Shown: positions 1 to 5,213, numbered from the stretch's first letter. The stretch: DNA of 5,757 nt from Gemmatimonadota bacterium (GCA_003221085.1 QHUD01000183.1:1-5757), one strand, 5' to 3'. Made by a program: numbers and translations. The notes: generated from the sequence alone by a model not told the origin.

Positions 1-38
1 TGGCCGACGCGGCCAAGGGGCCCGGAGGCCCGGAGTGA
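1..38 (+). CDS. 3' end of an upstream gene, probably aspartate carbamoyltransferase (partial)
   Basis: The frame with codons starting at base 3 reads ADAAKGPGGPE and then stops at TGA (36-38). That stop shares the four bases GTGA with the GTG start of the dihydroorotase gene, which is the junction style used throughout this window, so I read it as the true end of an upstream cistron. Only 11 residues are visible and they carry no diagnostic motif. The suggestion of pyrB rests only on the common pyrB-pyrC order in bacterial pyrimidine operons. The identity is therefore a guess from context; the existence of a coding end here is better supported than its name. Confidence 0.5.
   Translation, partial: ADAAKGPGGPE
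24..28 (+). promoter_or_regulatory. Shine-Dalgarno site of pyrC
   Basis: GGAGG lies six bases before the GTG at 35. It supports the GTG as the true start even though that codon overlaps the stop of the preceding gene. It lies inside the coding end of that gene. Confidence 0.7.
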
Positions 39-1336
39 CCCGGCCGCTGCTCCTCAAGGGTGGCCGGGTGATCGACCCGAGCCGGGGCTTCGACCAGGCC
101 GCAGACGTGCTCATTCAGGACGGCAAGATCGCCGCGGTCGGGATTGGGATCGGCACTCCCGACGGTGCCGAAGTGCACGACGTGCGAGGGCAGGTCGTGG
201 CCCCCGGGCTCGTGGACCTCCATGTCCATCTGCGGGAGCCCGGCAACGAGGACGTCGAGACGATCGCGAGCGGTGCCCGGGCCGCCGCGGCGGGCGGGTT
301 CAGCGCCGTGTGCGCGATGCCCAACACCGATCCCGTCACCGACAACCAGGCGGCCGTGGGTTTCATCGTGCGTCAGTCGGCGCGTGCCGCGCTCGCACGC
401 GTGTACCCGATCGGCGCCATCTCGGTCGGCCAAAAGGGAGAGCGGCTCTCCGAGTTCGGTGAGATGGTGGGCGCCGGTGCGGTCGCGGTCTCCGACGACG
501 GGAAGCCCGTCGCCTCGAGTCACCTGATGCGCACCGCGCTCGAGTACGCGCGCACCTTCGAGATCCCGGTCGCCGATCACTGCGAGGAGCCGACGCTCGC
601 CGCCGGCGGTGTGATGCACGAGGGGCTGGTCGCCGCCCGGCTTGGTCTCAAGGGCATCCCCGCGGCGGCGGAGGAAATCATGGTCGGGCGCGACGTGCTG
701 CTCGCGGGGCTCACGGGCGGCCACGTACACCTGTGCCACGTATCCACGCGCGGCTCGGTCGCGCTTATCCGCAGCGCCAAGGAGCAGGGAGTCCGCGTGA
801 CCGCCGAAGTCACGCCGCACCACCTCACGCTCACCGAGCGCGACTGCGAGCGCTACGATACGCATGCCAAGATGAATCCGCCGCTGCGCGAGCCGGCGGA
901 CGTCGCGGCCCTGCGCCAGGCGCTGAAAGAGGGCGTGATCGACTGCATCGCCTCCGACCACGCCCCGCACGCGTACGACGCCAAGGAGGCCGCCTTCGAC
1001 GATGCTCCGTTTGGGATCGTCGGGCTGGAAACTGCGTTCGCGGTCGCCTACACGGAGCTCGTCACGGGAGGATTCCTCACCCTTCCAGAGCTCGTTCACC
1101 GGATGAGCACGGCGCCCGCCGCCCTCTTCCGACTCCCCGGTGGAACGTTGCGGCCCGGGACGGGGGCCGACGTGGTCGTGCTGGATGTCACCGCGTCCTG
1201 GACCGTGAATCCCTTAGTGTTCTTCTCGAAGAGTCGCAACACACCGTTCGCGGGCCGGGCGCTCACGGGACGGGCCGTGCTCACCGTCGTCGGCGGCATG
1301 CTCGTCCACCAGGCGGACGCTCCCGGGGGCTCGTGA
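35..1336 (+). CDS. pyrC: Dihydroorotase (class I type)
   Basis: Catalyses the reversible cyclisation of N-carbamoyl-L-aspartate to L-dihydroorotate, the third step of de novo pyrimidine synthesis, in the cytoplasm. The 433-residue protein has the usual length and layout of amidohydrolase-superfamily class I dihydroorotases: an N-terminal beta segment (KGGRVIDPSRG), then the metal-binding DLHVHLREPG motif (H63, H65; R67 for substrate), MPNTDP (N97, substrate), SDDGKPV (bridging Asp 154/155), ADHCEE (H182), LCHVST (H235), KMNPPLR (N281) and the catalytic ASDHAPH (D308). All expected ligands are present, so the enzyme should be active, unlike the degenerate DHOase homologues known in some organisms. 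The start is GTG, with GGAGG six bases upstream. It overlaps the preceding stop by four bases, and the following aldolase gene overlaps its own stop in the same way. Alternative amidohydrolases such as hydantoinase or allantoinase are less likely given the HVHLREPG and MPNTDP motifs. Confidence 0.96.
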   Translation: MTRPLLLKGGRVIDPSRGFDQAADVLIQDGKIAAVGIGIGTPDGAEVHDVRGQVVAPGLVDLHVHLREPGNEDVETIASGARAAAAGGFSAVCAMPNTDPVTDNQAAVGFIVRQSARAALARVYPIGAISVGQKGERLSEFGEMVGAGAVAVSDDGKPVASSHLMRTALEYARTFEIPVADHCEEPTLAAGGVMHEGLVAARLGLKGIPAAAEEIMVGRDVLLAGLTGGHVHLCHVSTRGSVALIRSAKEQGVRVTAEVTPHHLTLTERDCERYDTHAKMNPPLREPADVAALRQALKEGVIDCIASDHAPHAYDAKEAAFDDAPFGIVGLETAFAVAYTELVTGGFLTLPELVHRMSTAPAALFRLPGGTLRPGTGADVVVLDVTASWTVNPLVFFSKSRNTPFAGRALTGRAVLTVVGGMLVHQADAPGGS

Positions 1337-1962
1337 CCGCGGAGGCGATCGCCCGCCGCATGGCGCAATGCTGCCGCCAGCTTGCGGAGCGGGGGCTCAT
1401 CGCCGGGCAAGACGGCAACTTGGCAGTCCGCCTGGGGCCCGATCGGGTGCTCGTGACCCCCACGGGAGTGATCAAGGCGCTGGTGAAGCCTGGGGACATG
1501 GTGGAAGTCGATCTCCGCGGCCGCAAGCAGCGTGGGCGCCGCAACCCTACTAGCGAATTGGACTTACATCTGCGAATCCTGACACGGCGGCCGGATGTCA
1601 GCGCCGTCGTGCACGCGCACCCCCCCGTGGCCACCGGGCTGGGGGTGGCCGGGCAGGATTTGCATATATTTGTCCTGCCTGAGCTTATCCAGCAGTGCGG
1701 GAACGTGCCCCTGGTCCCTTACGGGACACCCGGGACGCCGGAATTGGCCGACCGGCTCGAGCCACACCTGGCCGGGCACGAGGCATGGCTTTTGGCGAAC
1801 CACGGGGCGGTGACGGTCGGGGCGACGCTCGACGCCGCGTGGATCCGAATGGAGAGTCTCGAGCATGGCGCGCGCATCATCTGGACAGCGCGCACCTTCG
1901 GGCGGGTGAACGAACTGAGCGCCGAGGCGGTGGCGCGCCTCCGACGGGAGCGAGATGTCTAA
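1333..1962 (+). CDS. Class II aldolase/adducin family protein (L-fuculose-phosphate aldolase-like)
   Basis: A predicted zinc-dependent aldolase of 209 residues, a typical length for the FucA/AraD fold. Numbering from the GTG, the landmarks fall within two residues of those in E. coli FucA: G28-N29 and T44-G45 (phosphate-binding loops), TSELDLH with E75 as the likely catalytic acid/base, HAHPP giving zinc ligands H94 and H96, and NHG giving H157. This near-exact register also supports the GTG at 1333 over the internal ATG at 1360. The start shares GTGA (1333-1336) with the pyrC stop, and only a weak G-run precedes it, so translation is probably coupled. The family includes fuculose-, rhamnulose- and 5-deoxyribulose-1-phosphate aldolases, ribulose-5-phosphate epimerase and methylthioribulose-1-phosphate dehydratase, so the substrate cannot be read from sequence. 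It has no known part in pyrimidine synthesis. The next gene overlaps its end by eight bases. Confidence 0.88.
   Translation: MTAEAIARRMAQCCRQLAERGLIAGQDGNLAVRLGPDRVLVTPTGVIKALVKPGDMVEVDLRGRKQRGRRNPTSELDLHLRILTRRPDVSAVVHAHPPVATGLGVAGQDLHIFVLPELIQQCGNVPLVPYGTPGTPELADRLEPHLAGHEAWLLANHGAVTVGATLDAAWIRMESLEHGARIIWTARTFGRVNELSAEAVARLRRERDV
1946..1950 (+). promoter_or_regulatory. Shine-Dalgarno site of the coiled-coil/zinc-ribbon gene
   Basis: GGGAG ends four bases before the ATG at 1955, inside the last codons of the aldolase gene. It favours this ATG over the second in-frame ATG at 1967, which would sit 16 bases away from it. Confidence 0.55.
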
Positions 1963-2812
1963 GGGCATGTCCAAGAGCACCGCCGTCATCCAGCGTCTGC
2001 TGGAGGAGCGGCGCCAGTACGAAGCCTGGATCGCGCGTCTGAACAGCTCGGCAGACGCGACACCGGGGAACGTGCGGGCGCGAGTGCGCGAGGACTACGA
2101 AGCGCGGCTCGTCGCGGTGATGGAGGAGCTCAAAGCGCACGCCGAGAGCGCCCGCCTGGCGATCCAGGAAAAGCGACACATGCGAGGCGAGCTCCAGAAA
2201 AAGGAAGCCCTCGCTGCCGAGAAGTTGACCGAGACCGAGCTGCGGCATTCGGTCGGCGAGTACGATGAGTCGCAATGGGAGCAGGTGCACCAGGACGTGC
2301 TCGCCGAGCTGGTGTCGGTACGCGAGGACCTGCAGGCCGTCGAGGCGGACATCCAAAAGCTCGAGGAGCTCGACGCGCTCGTCCGTAACCGGCCGACTGC
2401 GCGGCCGGCGCCTGCCCCCGCCCCCGCCCCCGCCCCCGCCCCCCCTCCGGCGCCACAAGCGCGCCCCGCGGCCATCCCCCTGAGCGCCCAGGAGCCGCCC
2501 GGAAAAGTGGCCCAGGTGGACGAGCTCGAGTTCATCAAGTCCGTCACCGAGGACGACACGGGGGCGGCTCCGTCCCCACGGCGCGCCAGCGGCGCCCAGT
2601 TCCAACCCTCCATCCCGTCCGATCCGCCCCGCGCTGCCGCGCCGCCGTCCCAGCGGGCCGCGAATCCCGTTCCCGCGCCGATCATGCCCGATCCGGCGGC
2701 GGCTGGCGATGAGGAAGCCGCGCGGACGCTCCGGTGCAAGGAGTGCGGCACGATGAACCTGCCGACGGAATGGTATTGCGGGCAGTGTGGGGGTGAATTA
2801 GCGGCCGTATAG
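1955..2812 (+). CDS. Uncharacterised coiled-coil protein with Pro/Ala linker and C-terminal zinc ribbon
   Basis: I do not recognise a characterised family. The 285-residue product has four visible parts. Residues 8-145 are charged and leucine-rich, with heptad-like spacing, and probably form a helical coiled coil. Residues 149-185 form a flexible linker with an alternating Pro-Ala run (151-163). Residues 187-200 (QVDELEFIKSVTED) form a short amphipathic segment that stands out from the low-complexity surroundings. After a second disordered stretch, CKECG (C261, C264) and CGQCG (C275, C278) form a CxxC-x10-CxxC zinc ribbon close to the C-terminus. There is no signal peptide or membrane segment, so it is likely cytoplasmic. 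It starts inside the aldolase gene with an 8-base overlap and a GGGAG at proper distance, so it is probably the last cistron of the pyrC transcript. The architecture suggests an adaptor or scaffold that binds a partner or nucleic acid, but no function can be assigned. Confidence 0.85.
   Translation: MSKGMSKSTAVIQRLLEERRQYEAWIARLNSSADATPGNVRARVREDYEARLVAVMEELKAHAESARLAIQEKRHMRGELQKKEALAAEKLTETELRHSVGEYDESQWEQVHQDVLAELVSVREDLQAVEADIQKLEELDALVRNRPTARPAPAPAPAPAPAPPPAPQARPAAIPLSAQEPPGKVAQVDELEFIKSVTEDDTGAAPSPRRASGAQFQPSIPSDPPRAAAPPSQRAANPVPAPIMPDPAAAGDEEAARTLRCKECGTMNLPTEWYCGQCGGELAAV
2411..2443 (+). repeat. Hexanucleotide tandem repeat (CCCGCC) in the Pro-Ala linker
   Basis: About five and a half copies of a six-base unit (CCTGCC once, then CCCGCC four times, then CCC) encode the alternating Pro-Ala linker of the zinc-ribbon protein. 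Because the unit is six bases, gain or loss of copies keeps the frame and only changes linker length. Confidence 0.85.
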
Positions 2813-2841
2813 GCGTGTGCGGAAAAGCGAAACCGAAAACG

Positions 2842-2879
2842 ATGTAGGGGCGCAGCATGCTGCGCCCCTACGTGTTTGT
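2842..2879. terminator. Possible bidirectional transcription terminator between convergent genes
   Basis: The 28-bp palindrome would form a very stable GC-rich hairpin in RNA of either strand; A2842-T2873 and a T2843-G2872 wobble could lengthen the stem. On the + strand it is followed by GTGTTTGT, a poor U-tract. On the - strand it is followed within a few bases by three T-rich runs (complement of 2823-2840). It lies 31 bases after the zinc-ribbon stop and 22 bases past the rpsT stop, the right place to end both transcripts. The imperfect U-tracts keep confidence moderate. Confidence 0.55.
2844..2871. repeat. Perfect 28-bp palindrome with GTAG/CTAC feet (REP-like)
   Basis: The half-arm GTAGGGGCGCAGCA is followed at once by its exact reverse complement, with no mismatch in 14 base pairs. 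The element lies in the gap between the convergent zinc-ribbon and rpsT genes. Intergenic position, a hairpin-forming palindrome, and the GTAG tetranucleotide at the foot are hallmarks of repetitive extragenic palindromes handled by REP-associated tyrosine transposases (RAYTs). I see only one copy here, so dispersal in the genome is inferred, not shown. Confidence 0.7.
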
Positions 2880-2893
2880 AAAGCTTCGATGCG

Positions 2894-3151
2894 TTACTTC
2901 GCGAGTTTCCGCACCACCGCGGCCAGCCGGCTCTTGTGCCGCGCCGCATTGTTGTGATGGATCAGGTGCTTGCGGGCGGCCCGATCGAGCAGTCGGGCGG
3001 CCACGCGATACGCCTCGCTCGCCTGCTCGGTTGTCGTTGCAGTTCGCACCCGTTTGAGTGCGGTCCGGAGCGCGGAGCTCTGGGCGCGGTTGCGCAGGTG
3101 GCGGGCTCGCCCCTGCCGCATCGCCTTCTTCGCGGACTTGATTCGCGGCAC
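2894..3151 (-). CDS. rpsT: 30S ribosomal protein S20
   Basis: Small-subunit ribosomal protein that binds 16S rRNA early in 30S assembly. The 85-residue, strongly basic product has the normal S20 length and its two signatures: the N-terminal PRIKSAKKAMRQ segment and the C-terminal HHNNAARHKSRL block (65-76). I chose GTG at 3151 rather than the longer reading from 3202. It gives the expected N-terminus, just before PRIKSAKK, and AGGAGG lies four bases upstream. The extra 17 residues of the longer reading also cover the promoter. A non-ATG start is in keeping with S20 elsewhere: E. coli rpsT starts with UUG and is subject to post-transcriptional autoregulation. The gene is monocistronic in this window, converges on the zinc-ribbon gene and diverges from the M50 gene. 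Confidence 0.96.
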   Translation of the reverse strand: MPRIKSAKKAMRQGRARHLRNRAQSSALRTALKRVRTATTTEQASEAYRVAARLLDRAARKHLIHHNNAARHKSRLAAVVRKLAK

Positions 3152-3155
3152 TTCG

Positions 3156-3161
3156 CCTCCT
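3156..3161 (-). promoter_or_regulatory. Shine-Dalgarno site of rpsT
   Basis: AGGAGG on the - strand, ending four bases before the GTG at 3151. It is the strongest ribosome binding site in the window and it settles the start of rpsT. Confidence 0.85.
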
Positions 3162-3173
3162 CGTGAGGCGCGG

Positions 3174-3202
3174 AAGATAGACGGTAAGTGTAGGTCGGTC
3201 AA
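3174..3202 (-). promoter_or_regulatory. Sigma70-type promoter of rpsT
   Basis: On the - strand TTGACC (-35, 3197-3202) and TATCTT (-10, 3174-3179) are separated by exactly 17 bases. Transcription would start near 3167, leaving a leader of about 15 bases that contains the AGGAGG site. The hexamers are close to consensus, and the position just upstream of a ribosomal protein gene supports the call. Confidence 0.75.
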
Positions 3203-3214
3203 GGCGCTACGCCG

Positions 3215-3244
3215 TTGACCGGGCGCCCGCCCGCTCGTTATCTT
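3215..3244 (+). promoter_or_regulatory. Sigma70-type promoter of the M50-scpA-scpB-rluB operon
   Basis: TTGACC (-35, 3215-3220) and TATCTT (-10, 3239-3244) are separated by 18 bases on the + strand. Both hexamers are identical to those of the divergent rpsT promoter. Transcription would start near 3251. That is upstream of every plausible start of the M50 gene. Confidence 0.65.
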
Positions 3245-3302
3245 AGGCGGTCACCGACCCACGAGTCGAGCTATCTCGTTCGAATTCTTCATCTGGGCCC
3301 CG

Positions 3303-3953
3303 GTGCTTCTGTTCTCCATGGTGGCCCACGAATACGCGCATGCCGAAGCCGCTTATCGGCAGGGCGATGACACCGCCTACATGCTGGGGCGGCTGACGTT
3401 CAATCCCCTGAAGCACATCGATCCCCTGATGACCCTGATCGTCCCGTTCGTGTTGTGGAGAATGGGCGCGCCACCCTTCGGGGCCGCGAAGCCGGTACCG
3501 GTCAACCCGCGCAAGTACCGGGAGTACCGCCGGGGCGACATCATCGTCTCGCTTGCGGGAATCACCGTGAATCTGGGGCTGTTCGTGGCGTGCACGATCC
3601 TGTTCGCGCTCGTCGGCCTGGTGGGGAGTGCCGTCCCGCCGCTGACCGCGACCATCGCGATCATACAGCGCATGTTGTGGTGGGGGATGTGGCTCAACGT
3701 GGTGCTCGCCTTCTTCAACCTCATCCCCGTCCCGCCGTTGGACGGGAGCCACGTTTTTTACCACCTCCTGCCGCCGGGAGCGGGGTTGAAGTATCGGCAA
3801 CTCCAGGGTCTCGGCTTCGTCCCGGTGATGCTGCTGGTCTGGGTGTTTCCTGGTGTGCTGCAGGTGCTGCTCTGGCCGGCGTATCACCTCATGGGCATCG
3901 GGCTTTTGCTCGTGCGCGGGTTCGCCGTGTCTCCGGGAGCTTTTCCGACGTGA
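3303..3953 (+). CDS. Site-2 protease-like M50 family membrane metalloprotease (N-terminus uncertain)
   Basis: A predicted intramembrane zinc metalloprotease of the short, single-domain type without a PDZ domain. From the GTG at 3303 it has 216 residues. HEYAH (9-13) is the HExxH zinc/catalytic motif inside the first membrane helix, and NLIPVPPLDG (139-148) is the second M50 motif, supplying the third zinc ligand D147. Hydrophobic stretches near 42-52, 79-107, 125-145 and 170-205 are likely membrane segments. Starting at 3303 leaves only eight residues before the zinc motif. The frame upstream stays open and reads ISFEFFIWAPV, which looks like the missing start of helix 1, yet it contains no ATG, GTG or TTG. 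The real start may be the ATC codon at 3273, giving 226 residues. Its stop shares GTGA with the scpA start. The substrate is unknown. Confidence 0.9.
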   Translation: MLLFSMVAHEYAHAEAAYRQGDDTAYMLGRLTFNPLKHIDPLMTLIVPFVLWRMGAPPFGAAKPVPVNPRKYREYRRGDIIVSLAGITVNLGLFVACTILFALVGLVGSAVPPLTATIAIIQRMLWWGMWLNVVLAFFNLIPVPPLDGSHVFYHLLPPGAGLKYRQLQGLGFVPVMLLVWVFPGVLQVLLWPAYHLMGIGLLLVRGFAVSPGAFPT

Positions 3954-4690
3954 GTGCGCCGACGAACCCCGTGACTCAGGACTCGGCCGGCTTCGTCGTC
4001 GAGCTCGAGCAGTTCTCGGGCCCCTTGGATCTGCTGCTGCACCTGATCCACGAGGACGAGGTCGACATCACCGACCTGCCGATCGCGAAGATCGCCGACC
4101 AGTTCCTGGCCGTGATCAGCGAGCTCGGGTTGAACCAGGCGGCGGACTACCTCGAGATGGCCGCCCGGCTGCTGCGGATCAAGGCGCAGATGCTCCTGCC
4201 GCGACGCCTGGGCGACGACGAGTGGGAGGATCCGCGCGCTGAGCTGGTGCGCCGGCTGCTCGAGTACCAGCAGATCCGCGAGCTGGTGGAATGGCTGGGC
4301 GCGGCGGCGGCGCGCCGGGCCGAGCAGTTCGGGCGCGGCTTCTCTCCCGAGCCGCCCGCCGCGCCGCCCGCGCCGCTCGTCATCGACTTGAACGATCTGC
4401 TGGCCGCGGCGGAGCGGGTGATCGCGCTCATTCCCGAGCCGGTGCTGCACCGCGTGGTGCCGCGGCCGCTCGACGTGGAGGGGGCGACGGCGCGGATTCA
4501 GGCGCTGCTCGCCGCGCGCGACACGTTCGGGTGGGGCGATGTCGTGGGGGCGAGGTCCACGATCGTGGACGTCCTGTCCACCTTCATCGCGCTGCTCGAG
4601 CTCGCCAAGCGCGGCGCGTTACACGTTCACCAGGAGGGGCCGTTCGCCCCGATTCAGATCCGCCGTGAATCCCCTCGCGAAGCTCGTTGA
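3950..4690 (+). CDS. scpA: Segregation and condensation protein A (ScpA kleisin)
   Basis: The kleisin subunit of the bacterial SMC-ScpAB condensin, which bridges the two SMC heads and helps organise and segregate the chromosome. The 246-residue protein shows the conserved N-terminal SMC-neck-binding region QFSGPLDLLLHLIHEDEVDITDLPIAKIADQ, written in two parts: QFSGPLDLLLHLI at 21-33 and DITDLPIAKIADQ at 39-51. DYLEMAARLLRIKAQMLLP (66-84) follows. A variable middle with a Pro/Ala-rich linker (133-142) precedes a C-terminal winged-helix part with DVLSTFIALLELAKRG (207-222). The start is GTG, sharing GTGA with the M50 stop, and GGGAG lies ten bases upstream; a second GTG at 3971 is possible but less well placed. 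Its end overlaps the scpB start by 26 bases, which suggests coupled production of the two partners. Confidence 0.95.
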   Translation: MSAPTNPVTQDSAGFVVELEQFSGPLDLLLHLIHEDEVDITDLPIAKIADQFLAVISELGLNQAADYLEMAARLLRIKAQMLLPRRLGDDEWEDPRAELVRRLLEYQQIRELVEWLGAAAARRAEQFGRGFSPEPPAAPPAPLVIDLNDLLAAAERVIALIPEPVLHRVVPRPLDVEGATARIQALLAARDTFGWGDVVGARSTIVDVLSTFIALLELAKRGALHVHQEGPFAPIQIRRESPREAR

Positions 4691-5213
4691 GGCGGCGCTG
4701 TTCGCGTCCGCGCGACCGCTCACGGTCGACGAGCTACTCACGCTCGATCCCTCCGCGGGCGCGACGGCCGTGCGCGCCGCCCTGGCCGAGCTCCGGGACG
4801 CGTTCGCGACGGGCGACCACGGCGTCGAGCTGATCGAGATCGCCCAGGGTTGGCAGTTCCTCACGCGGCGGGAATACGCGGAGGCGATCGATCGCGCGCA
4901 GTTCGCGCTGCGGCCCCGGCGGCTCAGCCCGGCCGCGCTCGAGACGCTGGCCATCATCGCGTACCGCCAGCCGGTGGGCCGAATCGAGGTGGACGAGATC
5001 CGGGGCGTGGATTCGGGGGCGGTGATCGAGAAGCTGAGCGAGCGCGGGCTGGTGGAGATCGTCACGCGCGGGGAAGGACTCGGACGGCCGCTGCTCTACG
5101 GCACCACGCCGCAGTTCCTGGAGATCCTCGGCCTCAAGGACCTGGACGAGCTGCCGCGGCTGGAAGAGCTGTCGGTGGCGCTCCGGCCGCCCGCGCCCGC
5201 CGAACTCGAATGA
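4665..5213 (+). CDS. scpB: Segregation and condensation protein B (ScpB)
   Basis: Partner of ScpA in the SMC-ScpAB complex; dimers of this tandem winged-helix protein bind the middle of ScpA. The 182-residue length is normal. It has the N-terminal LVEAALFASARPLT (7-20), the family signature in two pieces, LSPAALETLAIIAYRQPVGR (87-106) and EIRGVDSGAVIEKLSERGLV (111-130), and GRPLLYGTTPQFLEILGL (140-157). GTG at 4665 gives the standard N-terminus just before the first helix. No good ribosome binding site lies directly upstream. An AGGAGGGG (4632-4639) is about 25 bases away, so initiation probably depends on ribosomes finishing scpA. Its stop shares ATGA with the next gene. The short tail after residue 172 is Pro/Ala-rich and not conserved. 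Confidence 0.95.
   Translation: MNPLAKLVEAALFASARPLTVDELLTLDPSAGATAVRAALAELRDAFATGDHGVELIEIAQGWQFLTRREYAEAIDRAQFALRPRRLSPAALETLAIIAYRQPVGRIEVDEIRGVDSGAVIEKLSERGLVEIVTRGEGLGRPLLYGTTPQFLEILGLKDLDELPRLEELSVALRPPAPAELE

Noticed and set aside
733..1332. Upstream extension of the aldolase frame inside pyrC
   Set aside because: Arg/Ala-rich out-of-frame translation of pyrC. The aldolase fold begins at GTG 1333, where residue numbering matches FucA.
1629..1650. Inverted repeat GGCCACC ... GGTGGCC in the aldolase gene as a terminator or operator
   Set aside because: It is inside a conserved coding stretch just after the HAHPP motif and has no U-tract, so it is probably a by-product of GC-rich codons.
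1877..2605. Long - strand open frame (242 codons) opposite the zinc-ribbon gene
   Set aside because: It contains a long glycine run that is simply the complement of the Pro-Ala repeat, has no recognisable domain, and mirrors the codon bias of the + strand gene.
2095..2949. Second long - strand open frame running past the palindrome
   Set aside because: It crosses the palindrome and the end of rpsT, is Ser/Ala/Gly low complexity, and overlaps two well-supported genes in the wrong frames.
3152..3202. N-terminal extension of rpsT to the ATG at 3202
   Set aside because: It would add 17 residues absent from S20 proteins and would place coding sequence over the -10 and -35 boxes. GTG 3151 has AGGAGG next to it.
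3243..3887. - strand open frame of 214 codons opposite the M50 gene
   Set aside because: His/Arg/Gln-rich shadow with no domain. The + strand frame has clear M50 motifs.
3455..3949. Upstream extension of the scpA frame inside the M50 gene
   Set aside because: The extension is an Arg/Gly-rich shadow of the M50 gene. ScpA homology begins after the GTG at 3950.
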